Below, one piece after another: positions 25,127-35,296 of a stretch of 64,000 bases of DNA (positions are counted from its first letter, which is position 1; each line of letters starts with the position of its first letter). The notes below the pieces were generated by a model, which had not been told where the DNA came from, did no database searches, and saw only the letters and a list, made by a program, of their open reading frames with translations. The translations under genes and the position numbers were made by a program. The DNA is from Pseudomonas gregormendelii (GTDB taxonomy: Bacteria; Pseudomonadota; Gammaproteobacteria; Pseudomonadales; Pseudomonadaceae), in contig NZ_JADEVO010000021.1 in the NCBI RefSeq assembly GCF_017114825.1, forward strand, positions 1 to 64,000, written 5' to 3'.

Positions 25127-27532
25127 ATGAAACGCCTCCTGACCGTTCTAGTCCTGCTGGTTGTGGTGCTCGCTGCCGGCGCTGGCTGGTATGTCTACAG
25201 CAAACAGCCGACGCGCAAGGGCATGGTTGAACTGCAACACCTGCAGGGTCCGGTCACGGTGCGCTACGACGAACGCGGGGTCCCGCATATCCGCGCCGAA
25301 AACGAACCCGACCTGTACCGCGCGCTGGGCTATGTGCACGCCCAGGACCGGCTGTTCCAGATGGAAGTGCTGCGTCGCCTCGCCCGGGGTGAACTGGCCG
25401 AAGTGCTGGGGCCCAAACTGCTCGATACCGACAAGCTGATGCGTAGCCTGCGCATCCGGGAGCGCGCTGAGACCTACTTCGCCAACCTGGATCAACAGTC
25501 GCCGGCGTTTATCGCCATGCAGGCGTATCTGGATGGCATCAATCAGTACCAGGACAGCCATGCGCGACCGGTCGAGTTCGACGTGCTGGGCATTCCCAAG
25601 CGCCCGTTTACCGCACAGGACACCATCAGTATCGCCGGCTACATGGCCTACAGTTTCGCCGCAGCGTTTCGTACCGAGCCCCTGCTGACCTACGTGCGTG
25701 ATCAACTCGGTGCGAACTACCTCAATGTGTTCGATCTCGACTGGCAGCCCAAAGGCGTGCTGGCCAATCACCAGGGTGGCGCTGCCAGGCCCCTTGCCAG
25801 TGTCGACTGGAAGGACCTCAACGCCCTCGCCCGCCTGAGTGAACAGGCCCTGGCGGAACACGGCCTGCCGCAGTTCGAAGGCAGCAACGCCTGGGTCGTC
25901 GCCGGCAGCCGCACCAAGAGCGGCAAGCCGCTGCTGGCGGGTGACCCGCACATTCGCTTCTCGGCGCCGTCGGTATGGTATGAGGCGCAGCTCTCGGCAC
26001 CCGGCTTTGACCTTTACGGTCACTATCAGGCGCTGATGCCGTTTGCGTCACTCGGCCTGAATCACGATTTCGGCTGGAGCATCACCATGTTCCAGAACGA
26101 TGACCTGGACCTGATCGCCGAGAAGGTCAATCCGGACAACCCCAACCAGGTCTGGTATCGCGGCAAGTGGGTGGACATGACCTCCAGCGAGCAGCAGATA
26201 GCGGTTAAGGGTCAGACCCCAGTGACCCTGGTACTGCGCCAGTCGCCCCATGGGCCGATCGTCAACGATGCGCTGGGCGCGAATGTGGGCAAGACCCCGA
26301 TCGCCATGTGGTGGGGCTTCCTCGAAAGCCCGAACCCGATTCTCGAAGGCTTCTACCAGCTCAACCGCGCCGACACCCTGGCCAAGGCGCGCAGTGCCGC
26401 AGCCAAGGTCCAGGCGCCCGGCCTGAACATCGTCTGGGCCAATGCCAAGGGCGACATTGGCTGGTGGGCGGCAGCGCAGCTACCCAGGCGCCCCGCGGGC
26501 GTGCGGGGTGGCTTTATTCTCGATGGCAGCACTGCCGAGGCGGAGAAGGACGGCTTCTACCCGTTCAGCGCCAACCCTCAGGAAGAAAATCCGCCGCGGG
26601 GCTATATCGTGTCGGCCAACTTCCAGCCGGTATCGCCAACCGGCATGGACATCCCCGGGTACTACAACCTGGCGGATCGTGGCCAGCAGCTCAATCGCCA
26701 GCTCGGCGACAAAGCCGTCAAGTGGGACCTGGAAGCCAGCCAGAAGCTGCAACTGGGCACCACCACCGGCTACGGGCCACGCTTGCTCGCCCCGTTGTTG
26801 CCGGTGTTACGCGAAGTGGTGAGCGATCCTGCCGAACTGCGGTTGGTGGAGCAATTGGCCCAGTGGCAAGGTGATTACCCGCTGGACTCCACCAATGCCA
26901 CGCTGTTCAACCAGTTCCTGTTCAACCTGACTGACGCGACCATGCATGACGAGCTGGGCGATGGGTTTTTCGACACCCTATTGTCGACCCGGGTGATCGA
27001 TGCCGCACTGCCGCGCCTGGCCGCCAGCGCTGATTCACCGTGGTGGGACAACCGCGACACCCTGGTGAAGGAAACCCGCGCCGACACGGTCAAGGTGGCA
27101 TGGCAAGCGAGCCTGGTGCACCTTCGGAACACGCTTGGCGCAGACTTCGCGCAGTGGCAGTGGGGCAAGGCGCATACCCTGACCCATGGTCATCCGGTAG
27201 GGCAGCAAAAACCGCTGGACCAGGTCTTCAACGTCGGCCCGTTCCCCGCGCCGGGCACTCATGAAGTCCCCAACAACCTGTCGGCGAAGATCGGCCCGGC
27301 GCCCTGGCCTGTCACCTATGGCCCGTCGACCCGGCGCCTGATCGACTTCGCCGACCCGGCCCACAGCCTGACCGTCAACCCGGTCGGTCAGAGCGGCGTG
27401 CCCTTTAACAGCCACTATGAAGACCAGGCCGAGGCGTATATCGAAGGGGTCTATTTCCAGGCTTACCTCAATGAGGAGGAAGTGGCGGCGAATACGCGCA
27501 GTACTTTGAAGTTGGTGCCAGTGGCTCAGTAG
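25127..27532 (+). CDS. hacB: Penicillin acylase-family acyl-homoserine-lactone acylase (HacB-like)
   Basis: 801 residues. A hydrophobic N-terminal segment (about 4-24) serves as anchor or signal. The Ntn-hydrolase cleavage site is QFEGSNAWVVAG, with the nucleophile Ser253 that becomes the N-terminus of the beta chain. Other motifs are RGVPHIRAEN, YVHAQDRLFQMEVLRR and LLAGDPHI. P. aeruginosa HacB (PA0305), at the corresponding place beside the spu genes, cleaves the acyl chain of N-acyl homoserine lactones and some beta-lactams. The enzyme family is certain; the preferred substrate is inferred. Confidence 0.88.
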   Translation: MKRLLTVLVLLVVVLAAGAGWYVYSKQPTRKGMVELQHLQGPVTVRYDERGVPHIRAENEPDLYRALGYVHAQDRLFQMEVLRRLARGELAEVLGPKLLDTDKLMRSLRIRERAETYFANLDQQSPAFIAMQAYLDGINQYQDSHARPVEFDVLGIPKRPFTAQDTISIAGYMAYSFAAAFRTEPLLTYVRDQLGANYLNVFDLDWQPKGVLANHQGGAARPLASVDWKDLNALARLSEQALAEHGLPQFEGSNAWVVAGSRTKSGKPLLAGDPHIRFSAPSVWYEAQLSAPGFDLYGHYQALMPFASLGLNHDFGWSITMFQNDDLDLIAEKVNPDNPNQVWYRGKWVDMTSSEQQIAVKGQTPVTLVLRQSPHGPIVNDALGANVGKTPIAMWWGFLESPNPILEGFYQLNRADTLAKARSAAAKVQAPGLNIVWANAKGDIGWWAAAQLPRRPAGVRGGFILDGSTAEAEKDGFYPFSANPQEENPPRGYIVSANFQPVSPTGMDIPGYYNLADRGQQLNRQLGDKAVKWDLEASQKLQLGTTTGYGPRLLAPLLPVLREVVSDPAELRLVEQLAQWQGDYPLDSTNATLFNQFLFNLTDATMHDELGDGFFDTLLSTRVIDAALPRLAASADSPWWDNRDTLVKETRADTVKVAWQASLVHLRNTLGADFAQWQWGKAHTLTHGHPVGQQKPLDQVFNVGPFPAPGTHEVPNNLSAKIGPAPWPVTYGPSTRRLIDFADPAHSLTVNPVGQSGVPFNSHYEDQAEAYIEGVYFQAYLNEEEVAANTRSTLKLVPVAQ

Positions 27533-27537
27533 ATTTG

Positions 27538-27565
27538 TGTTGCCTGGGCTTGCCCGCGATGGGGC
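27538..27565. repeat. REP family B half-element
   Basis: Only one arm, ttgcctgggcttgcccgcga followed by tggggcc, is present after the acylase stop, with no complementary arm before the next gene end. Confidence 0.5.
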
Positions 27566-27591
27566 CCGCATGGACACCCCAGACCTGCGCC

Positions 27592-28557
27592 TCACACCAC
27601 CACCGCAAAATTCAGCCTGAACTGCTGGGGCGTTACCCCCAGCCGCCGGTTGAACACACTGCGCATGTGCTGTGCATCGCGAAAACCACACTGATACGCC
27701 ACTGTCTTCAGTGGTGCACGGGTGCTCTCCAGCAACACCCGCGCCGCATCCACCCTAGCCCTTTCGACGAACTCCGCCGGGGTGATCTTCGCTTCCCGGG
27801 CGAACACCCGGGAAAAATTACGGGCGCTCATGTTGGCGGCGTTGGCCAGGTCGGCGATGGTCAGGTCCCCGGTGAGGTTGGCCAGCACATGGAGCTGCAC
27901 CAGCGCCACCGCCGAGGTCGGTTCGGCATGGGGCGTGAGGAATGGACTGAACTGCGACTGCCCGCCCGAGCGCTGGGTGAACACCACCAGGCGCTTCGCC
28001 ACGCTCAAGGCGACTTCCGGGCCGTGATCCTGGGCCAGCAGGAACAGCGACAGATCAATCCCTGCAGTCACCCCCGCCGAGGTGTATAGCGCGCCATCCT
28101 GCACGTACAGCCGGTCGGCTTCGACACGCGTACCAGGACATAAAGCGGCCAGCGCCGCCGCATCGCCCCAGTGGGTGGTCACCGTTTTGCCTTCCAGCAA
28201 CCCGGCTCGGGCAAGCATGAATGCGCCATTGCAGATCGAGCCGAACCGTCGCGCCCGAGCGCTGGCGTCGCGCAGCCAGGCATCAAAAGTTGCGCCGAAA
28301 TTCATGTACGGCAACTGCGGGCCTCCGGCCACCAGAAGCAGGTCATAGTCATCCAGCGCTTCGCAGTAATGCCGATGGGCATTGACTGCCAAACCGTTGG
28401 AACAGGCCATCACCCCATGCTCGACACCAATCACTTCCAGGCAATAGTGGTCGGCCGGTGCCAGGAAACGATTGGCCTCGGAAAACACATCCATGGGCCC
28501 GGTGACGTCCAGGGACTGAACGCCGGCAAAGACCACAATGGCAACGGTTTTACTCAT
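27592..28557 (-). CDS. GlxA-type AraC regulator with DJ-1/PfpI domain
   Basis: 321 residues from the ATG at 28557; the longer frame to 28671 crosses a REP element and is rejected. Residues 1-170 form a DJ-1/PfpI-like domain (TVAIVVFAGVQSLDVTGPMD, and the elbow RFGSICNGAFMLA), and the C-terminal 100 residues are an AraC helix-turn-helix (DLANAANMSARNFSRVFARE, then YQCGFRDAQHMRSVF). Such proteins often regulate catabolism of small nitrogen compounds. It is divergent from the HD hydrolase gene, which is the most likely target. Confidence 0.88.
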   Translation of the reverse strand: MSKTVAIVVFAGVQSLDVTGPMDVFSEANRFLAPADHYCLEVIGVEHGVMACSNGLAVNAHRHYCEALDDYDLLLVAGGPQLPYMNFGATFDAWLRDASARARRFGSICNGAFMLARAGLLEGKTVTTHWGDAAALAALCPGTRVEADRLYVQDGALYTSAGVTAGIDLSLFLLAQDHGPEVALSVAKRLVVFTQRSGGQSQFSPFLTPHAEPTSAVALVQLHVLANLTGDLTIADLANAANMSARNFSRVFAREAKITPAEFVERARVDAARVLLESTRAPLKTVAYQCGFRDAQHMRSVFNRRLGVTPQQFRLNFAVVV

Positions 28558-28585
28558 GACAGACTTGCCCCCATTCAATGCCCCC

Positions 28586-28686
28586 AGCAGGAGTGAGCTT
28601 GCTCGCAATGGACTTAATGGCGCCATTTCGTCCAGGCAGCCCTCTTCATCGTTCAGCTCCATCGCGAGCAAGCTCGCGCCTACAGG
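28586..28686. repeat. REP palindrome, family B variant
   Basis: Left arm gcaggagtgagcttgctcgc and right arm ccatcgcgagcaagctcgcg then cctac are near-complementary, about 50 nt apart. It occupies much of the divergent interval between the GlxA-type regulator and the HD hydrolase. Confidence 0.8.
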
Positions 28687-28839
28687 AACTTAGCCAATCG
28701 CGGCGCAACAAGCGAGGCTGGCGCGATATGCACGTTCATTGGCAAGGATCGCAGCCATGGCTCGATTGTCCGCTGTGTGGTGCAGGAACAGACTTGTTCC
28801 ATCAGCGCCACCAAGGCGTTCCCCACGAGGAAAGCACCC

Positions 28840-29481
28840 ATGAGCAGCCACATCGCCGGCATCCAGATCCCCGACAGCGCCCTGGCCAGGGCCACCACCG
28901 AATACATTCGCGACGTCGAGTCAGACCTGCTTTATCACCATTCTCGCCGGGTGTTCCTGTTCGGCGCACTTAGCGGCGAACGCCAGCAGTTGGCCTACGA
29001 CCCCGAACTGCTTTACGTCGGCGCGATGTTTCATGACCTGGGCCTGGTGGAAGGCCACCGCTCTGCCGATGAGCGTTTCGAGGTCGACAGTGCGAACGCC
29101 GCCAAAGCCTTCCTCAAGCCCTATGGCTTAAGCGACGACGACATCGAACAGGTGTGGTTATCGATTGCCTTGCACACCACGCCGGGAGTGCCGCAACACC
29201 TTCGCCCCAACGTGGCCCTGGTAACAGCAGGGGTCGAGATGGATGTGCTGGGCATCGATTACGCGACGTTTTCCACCGTGCAGCGCGAGGCGGTGGTGCA
29301 TGCGCATCCACGGGGTGAAGGGTTCAAGGAGTGCATCCTGTGTGCCTTTGCCAACGGCTTCAAGGACAAGCCAGGCACCACCTTCGGCACGGTGAATGCG
29401 GATGTGCTGGTGGACAGTGAGCCAGGTTTCAAGCCGATGAACTTTGTCGAGATCATCCGCAAGTCCCCGTGGATTTCCTGA
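28840..29481 (+). CDS. HD-domain hydrolase, cyanamide hydratase-like
   Basis: 213 residues from the ATG at 28840, with GAGG upstream; the extension to 28777 is rejected. The HD metal site is seen as YHHSRRVFLFGAL, then the HD pair in VGAMFHDLGLVEGH, and a distal LSIALHTTPGV. Spacing and neighbouring residues resemble the cyanamide hydratase (Ddi2/3-like) branch, which hydrates cyanamide to urea, rather than nucleotide phosphohydrolases. The substrate is not proven. It is divergent from a GlxA-type regulator. Confidence 0.82.
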   Translation: MSSHIAGIQIPDSALARATTEYIRDVESDLLYHHSRRVFLFGALSGERQQLAYDPELLYVGAMFHDLGLVEGHRSADERFEVDSANAAKAFLKPYGLSDDDIEQVWLSIALHTTPGVPQHLRPNVALVTAGVEMDVLGIDYATFSTVQREAVVHAHPRGEGFKECILCAFANGFKDKPGTTFGTVNADVLVDSEPGFKPMNFVEIIRKSPWIS

Positions 29482-29556
29482 CCGCTGAAAAACCTGTGGA
29501 AGACTTCATGCTGCTGGGCTGCGGCACCTGGACTCCGCACCCGGCGAACAGCCCTT

Positions 29557-29647
29557 GCGGGCGTGAGCCTGCTCGCGATTGCGGACTGACATTCAACATC
29601 TTCGTTGAACGTTAAACCCTCATCGCGAGCAGGCTCGCTCCCACAGG
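29557..29647. repeat. REP palindrome, family B variant
   Basis: Left arm gcgggcgtgagcctgctcgc and right arm tcatcgcgagcaggctcgct then cccacagg pair across a spacer of about 50 nt. It separates the HD gene from the convergent spuH. Confidence 0.8.
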
Positions 29648-29664
29648 TGTTCGAGCCTACAGAC

Positions 29665-30555
29665 TCAAACGGCTTGCGGTGCCTGCGCACGACGCACGTC
29701 CGGTTGCTTCCATGAGTCGGCAGCGCTTTCCTCAATGGCCTGCTGGATCGCTTTCTTGCGCGACTCTTCCGCACGCCGGCTGAAGAACCACACCAGGAAG
29801 GTCACCAGCGACACCGCCAGCAGAATCAAACTGGCCACGGCGTTGATCTCAGGCTTCACGCCCAGGCGCACGGCCGAGAACACTTCCATCGGCAAGGTCG
29901 TAGACCCCGGCCCGGAAACGAAACTCGCCAACACCAGGTCATCCAGGGACAACGCGAAGGACATCATGCCCCCCGCTGCCAGCGATGGCGCGATCATCGG
30001 GATGGTGATCAGGAAGAACACCTTCCACGGCCGTGCGCCAAGGTCCATGGCGGCCTCTTCGATGGACAGGTCCAGCTCACGCAAACGCGCCGACACGACC
30101 ACCGCCACATACGCGGCACAGAACGTCGTGTGAGCGATCCAGATGGTGACGATGCCACGCTCCTGGGGCCAGCCGATCATCTGCGCCATTGCCACGAACA
30201 GCAGCAACAACGACAGACCGGTAATCACCTCGGGCATCACCAGCGGCGCGGTGACCAGGCCACCGAACAACGTGCGCCCCTTGAAGTGGGTGATCCGGGT
30301 CAACACGAAGGCCGCCAGTGTACCCAGCGCTACCGCCGCAACCGCCGTGTAGCAGGCGATCTCCAGCGAGCGCAGCACCGAGCCCATCAGTTGGGTGTTG
30401 TCCATCAGGCCGACGTACCACTTGATCGACCAGCCACCCCATACCGTCACCAGTTTGGAGGCGTTGAACGAGTAGATCACCAGGATCAGCATCGGCGCAT
30501 AGATGAACAGCAGTCCTACTACCAGCATGAAACTCGAGAAACGGAAGCGCTTCAT
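29665..30555 (-). CDS. spuH: Polyamine ABC transporter permease SpuH (PotI-type)
   Basis: 296 residues with six membrane helices. The EAA loop typical of binding-protein-dependent permeases is visible as EEAAMDLGARPWKVFFLITIP. The C-terminal tail after the last helix is long and charged. It forms the membrane channel with SpuG for spermidine/putrescine uptake. Its start overlaps the spuG stop by 4 nt, so translation is probably coupled. It is the last gene of the spu cluster. Confidence 0.94.
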   Translation of the reverse strand: MKRFRFSSFMLVVGLLFIYAPMLILVIYSFNASKLVTVWGGWSIKWYVGLMDNTQLMGSVLRSLEIACYTAVAAVALGTLAAFVLTRITHFKGRTLFGGLVTAPLVMPEVITGLSLLLLFVAMAQMIGWPQERGIVTIWIAHTTFCAAYVAVVVSARLRELDLSIEEAAMDLGARPWKVFFLITIPMIAPSLAAGGMMSFALSLDDLVLASFVSGPGSTTLPMEVFSAVRLGVKPEINAVASLILLAVSLVTFLVWFFSRRAEESRKKAIQQAIEESAADSWKQPDVRRAQAPQAV

Positions 30556-31472
30556 TCCTTGCCCTCCATCTCTTTGGCCTGGCTACGGTTGAACAGGATG
30601 ATCGGCACGATCAGGATCGCCAGCATCACCACCGCCAGGGCAGACGCCACCGGCCAGTCACGGTTGTTGAAGAATTCCTGCCACAGCACTTTACCGATCA
30701 TCAGGGTTTCCGGACCGCCGAGCAGTTCCGGGATGACGAACTCACCCACGACCGGAATGAACACCAGCATGCAGCCAGCGACGATGCCGTTCTTGGACAA
30801 TGGAATGGTGATTTTCCAGAAGCTGTTGAACGTGCTCGAGCCCAGGTCGGAGGCCGCCTCCAGCAGGCTGTTGTCATGCTTCACCAAGTTGGCGTAAAGC
30901 GGCAGGATCATGAACGGCAGGTAGGAATAAACCACGCCGATATACACCGCCAGGTTGGTGTTGAGGATTTGCAGCGGTTCGTTGATCCAGCCCATGGTCA
31001 TCAGGAAGCCGTTGAGCAGGCCGTTGTTGCTGAGGATGCCCATCCACGCATACACGCGGATCAGGATCGCGGTCCAGGTCGGCATCATGATCAGCAGCAC
31101 CAGCACCGTCTGCATCTCTTTGCGGGCACTGGCGATGGCGTAGGCCATCGGATAGCCGATCAGCAGGCAGAGGACCGTGCTGATCAGCGCCATCTTCAAC
31201 GAGCCAAGATACGCGGCGATGTACAGCTCGTCGTCGCCCAGCATCGCGTAGTTGCCCAGGTTCAACAGCACCTGGAGCTTCTGGTCGATGAAGCTGTAGA
31301 TCTCGGTGTACGGCGGAATGGCCACGTCGGCTTCGGCGAAGCTGATCTTCAATACGATGAAGAACGGCAACATGAAGAACAGGAACAGCCAGATGAACGG
31401 AACCCCGATGACCAGCTGGCGGCCACCGGGAATTATTCGATTGAGGCGGCGTTTGAATTTGCGCATGTTCAT
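30552..31472 (-). CDS. spuG: Polyamine ABC transporter permease SpuG (PotH-type)
   Basis: 306 residues with six membrane helices and the EAA loop LLEAASDLGSSTFNSFWKIT followed by IP. The start at 31472 overlaps the spuF stop by 4 nt, favouring this ATG over the in-frame ATG two codons later. It pairs with SpuH in the inner membrane. The run PTWTAILIRVYAWMGIL is typical of PotB/PotH permeases. Confidence 0.94.
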   Translation of the reverse strand: MNMRKFKRRLNRIIPGGRQLVIGVPFIWLFLFFMLPFFIVLKISFAEADVAIPPYTEIYSFIDQKLQVLLNLGNYAMLGDDELYIAAYLGSLKMALISTVLCLLIGYPMAYAIASARKEMQTVLVLLIMMPTWTAILIRVYAWMGILSNNGLLNGFLMTMGWINEPLQILNTNLAVYIGVVYSYLPFMILPLYANLVKHDNSLLEAASDLGSSTFNSFWKITIPLSKNGIVAGCMLVFIPVVGEFVIPELLGGPETLMIGKVLWQEFFNNRDWPVASALAVVMLAILIVPIILFNRSQAKEMEGKE

Positions 31473-32611
31473 GAGCGGAGTACCACGCCGCTATCGTCTT
31501 CCCACCACACATAGACCTGGTCGCCCCAGGTCGGACGCTGGCCACGACGTTCGGCGTTGGCCACGAATGACTGCACCAGCTTGCCGCTTGGCAGCTCGAC
31601 GTAGAACACCGAATGGCCGCCCAGGTAGGCGATGTCGTGGACCTTGCCGCTGGACCAGTTGTATTCGCACGTCGGCATGTCGGCGGTAACCAGCAGTTTT
31701 TCCGGACGGATCGCGTAGGTGACCGACTTGTCCTGCACCGAGGTGCTGATGCCGTGGCCCACGTAGATTTTGCGGTCCAGGTCCTTGCAGGTAATGATCG
31801 CGTGGCCTTCGGCGTCGTCGATGACTTCGCCTTCGAAGATGTTCACGTTACCGATGAATTCACAGACCAGGCGGCTGGTCGGGGTTTCGTAGATGTCGAT
31901 CGGGCTGCCGATCTGGGCGATCCAGCCCAGGTGCATGATCGCGATGCGCTCGGCCATGGTCATGGCCTCTTCCTGGTCGTGGGTCACCATGACGCAGGTT
32001 ACACCGACTCGTTCGATGATCTCGACCAGCTCCAGCTGCATCTGCGAGCGCAGTTTCTTGTCCAGTGCGCCCATTGGCTCATCGAGCAACAACAGCTTTG
32101 GCCGCTTGGCCAGGGAGCGCGCCAGTGCCACACGCTGACGCTGGCCGCCAGACAGTTGATGCGGCTTGCGCTTGGCGTACTGGCTCATCTGCACCAGCTT
32201 GAGCATTTCGGCTACGCGGGCGTCGACTTCGGCCGCGGGAATCTTGTCCTGCTTGAGGCCGAAGGCAATGTTCTGCGCCACGGTCATGTGCGGGAACAAG
32301 GCGTAGGACTGGAACATCATGTTGATCGGCCGCTCGTACGGCGGCATATCGGTAATGTCCACACCGTCGAGGAAAATGCGCCCCTCCGTAGGCCGTTCGA
32401 AACCCGCAAGCATGCGCAGCAACGTGGACTTGCCCGATCCCGAACCGCCGAGCAGGGCGAAAATCTCGCCTTTCTTGATTTCCAGGGACACATCGTCCAC
32501 GGCAATCGTCTCGTCGAACTTCTTCGTGACCCGGTCGATTTTGACCAGCACCTGTTTAGGTGTCTGGTCGCCCTCGAGGGCTTTCTTGTAGGCGCCGGAG
32601 GCAACTGCCAT
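31469..32611 (-). CDS. spuF: Polyamine ABC transporter ATP-binding protein SpuF (PotG-type)
   Basis: 380 residues. Walker A is LLGGSGSGKSTLLRMLAG, the signature is HQLSGGQRQRVALARSL, Walker B is LLLLDEPMGALD, and the switch histidine is in VMVTHDQEEAMTMA. A C-terminal TOBE-like domain follows (about 290-375). It energises SpuG/SpuH. It lies 67 nt downstream of spuE and overlaps spuG. Confidence 0.95.
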   Translation of the reverse strand: MAVASGAYKKALEGDQTPKQVLVKIDRVTKKFDETIAVDDVSLEIKKGEIFALLGGSGSGKSTLLRMLAGFERPTEGRIFLDGVDITDMPPYERPINMMFQSYALFPHMTVAQNIAFGLKQDKIPAAEVDARVAEMLKLVQMSQYAKRKPHQLSGGQRQRVALARSLAKRPKLLLLDEPMGALDKKLRSQMQLELVEIIERVGVTCVMVTHDQEEAMTMAERIAIMHLGWIAQIGSPIDIYETPTSRLVCEFIGNVNIFEGEVIDDAEGHAIITCKDLDRKIYVGHGISTSVQDKSVTYAIRPEKLLVTADMPTCEYNWSSGKVHDIAYLGGHSVFYVELPSGKLVQSFVANAERRGQRPTWGDQVYVWWEDDSGVVLRS

Positions 32612-32678
32612 TTACGAAACTCCCAAAAAAACAGAGTGCAGTTCGCTCAAGGTGAGCCAACCTTGGATAGTTTTGAAG

Positions 32679-33863
<1,185 letters not shown>

Positions 33864-33907
33864 TTACCCTCGAAAAACCGTTCCAGCAAAACTTTTATGC
33901 ATATAGC

Positions 33908-34012
33908 CCTGTAGGAGCGAGCTCGCTCGCGATGGTCGCCAACGATAACTCGGGATGCCTGGCACCCAACGGTGCTCCAGCGTTCTTCGCGAGCGAGCTC
34001 GCTCCTGCAGGT
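33908..34012. repeat. REP palindrome, family B variant
   Basis: Left arm cctgtaggagcgagctcgct then cgcgatgg and right arm cttcgcgagcgagctcgctc then ctgcagg, separated by about 50 nt. It sits between spuD and spuE inside the operon, where a hairpin could lower or stabilise expression relative to the upstream gene. Confidence 0.85.
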
Positions 34013-34016
34013 TTAT

Positions 34017-35129
34017 TTATTTACCCGATTTGATCTTGGTCCAGCTGCGGGTCAGGATTCGCTGGGTAGCGGCCGGCAAGTCGGCAATCGCGTACAGCTT
34101 GGCCAGAACGTCGGCTGGTGGATAAACGCCCGGGTCGCTGGTGATGTCTTTATCAACCAGCGGTGTTGCCGCAGCGTTACCGTTCGGGAAGCGCACGGCG
34201 TTGGTAATCTCTGCCATGATTTCCGGCTTCATCAGGAAGGTCATGAACTTGTAGGCGCCTTCAACGTTTTCGGCATCTTTCGGGATGGCGACCATGTCGT
34301 AGAAGCTGCCAGCACCTTCTTTCGGAATGTTGTAGCTGACCTTCACCTTGTCACCGGCTTCAGCCGCACGGGACTTGGCCTGGTAGATGTCGCCCGAGTA
34401 ACCGATGGCCACACAGATGTTGCCGTTGGCGAGGTCGGAGATGTACTTGGACGAATGGAAGTAGCCGATCGAAGGACGGACTTTCAGGAACAGTGCTTCA
34501 GCTTCAGCCAGTTGTTTCTTGTCCTGGCTGTCGGTCGGATAGCCCAGGTAGTGCAGCGCCACCGGAATCATCTCGGTTGGCGAATCGAGGACACTGATGC
34601 CGCATGATTTCAGCTTGGCAGCATTTTCAGGCTTGAAGATCAGGTCCCAGGAATTGGTTGGTGCATCGGCGCCCAGTGCTGCCTTGACCTTTTCGTCGTT
34701 GAAGCCGATACCGATCGAACCCCACATGTACGGGAATGCATGTTCGTTACCCGGATCGCTCACCGATACCGCTTTGAGCAGGTCGGTATTGAGGTTTTTC
34801 CACAACGGCAGTTTGGACTTGTCGAGTTTCTGGTAAACGCCAGCCTTGATCTGCTTGGCCAGGAAGTTGTTCGACGGCACGACGATGTCGTAGCCGGACT
34901 TGCCTGCCAGCAACTTCGCCTCCAGCGTTTCGTTGCTGTCGAATACGTCGTAGACCACCTTGATGCCCGACTCGGCTTCGAACTTCTTGACGGTGTCCGG
35001 TGCGATGTAATCAGACCAGTTGTAGACGTGCAGAACCTTGTCGTCCGCCTGAACTGCGCCTGCCATCATGCCCATCAGGGACATGGCCAGGAGGGTCTTG
35101 CCAGCTATCTTCATACCTAATGCCTTCAT
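34017..35129 (-). CDS. spuD: Periplasmic polyamine-binding protein SpuD (putrescine type)
   Basis: 370 residues with signal peptide ([20 protein letters not shown] then MMAGAVQA). The mature sequence begins [18 protein letters not shown] and ends [16 protein letters not shown] eight bases before the first ATG supports the start at 35129. In P. aeruginosa SpuD binds putrescine; the acidic and aromatic residues of that pocket were not checked individually. It lies downstream of spuC and upstream of spuE. Confidence 0.93.
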   Translation of the reverse strand: MKALGMKIAGKTLLAMSLMGMMAGAVQADDKVLHVYNWSDYIAPDTVKKFEAESGIKVVYDVFDSNETLEAKLLAGKSGYDIVVPSNNFLAKQIKAGVYQKLDKSKLPLWKNLNTDLLKAVSVSDPGNEHAFPYMWGSIGIGFNDEKVKAALGADAPTNSWDLIFKPENAAKLKSCGISVLDSPTEMIPVALHYLGYPTDSQDKKQLAEAEALFLKVRPSIGYFHSSKYISDLANGNICVAIGYSGDIYQAKSRAAEAGDKVKVSYNIPKEGAGSFYDMVAIPKDAENVEGAYKFMTFLMKPEIMAEITNAVRFPNGNAAATPLVDKDITSDPGVYPPADVLAKLYAIADLPAATQRILTRSWTKIKSGK

Positions 35130-35296
35130 GGGTAATGCTCCAATTTTTCTCTTTAACCACGTGCTCAGCGGCCTTTGCCGGGCATCTGAAACAACCGGTA
35201 GTCTGGCAAGATCCGAGGCAGGCTTTCAAGGAAAGACCCATCCTTTGTTTGCCCTGAGCGAAATGCAAACCTTGCACCCCGCTCAGAGCCTAGCAC

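Noticed and set aside
28777..28839. Longer start for the HD hydrolase
   Set aside because: The extra 21 residues are basic and unlike a conserved N-terminus; the ATG at 28840 has a ribosome site.
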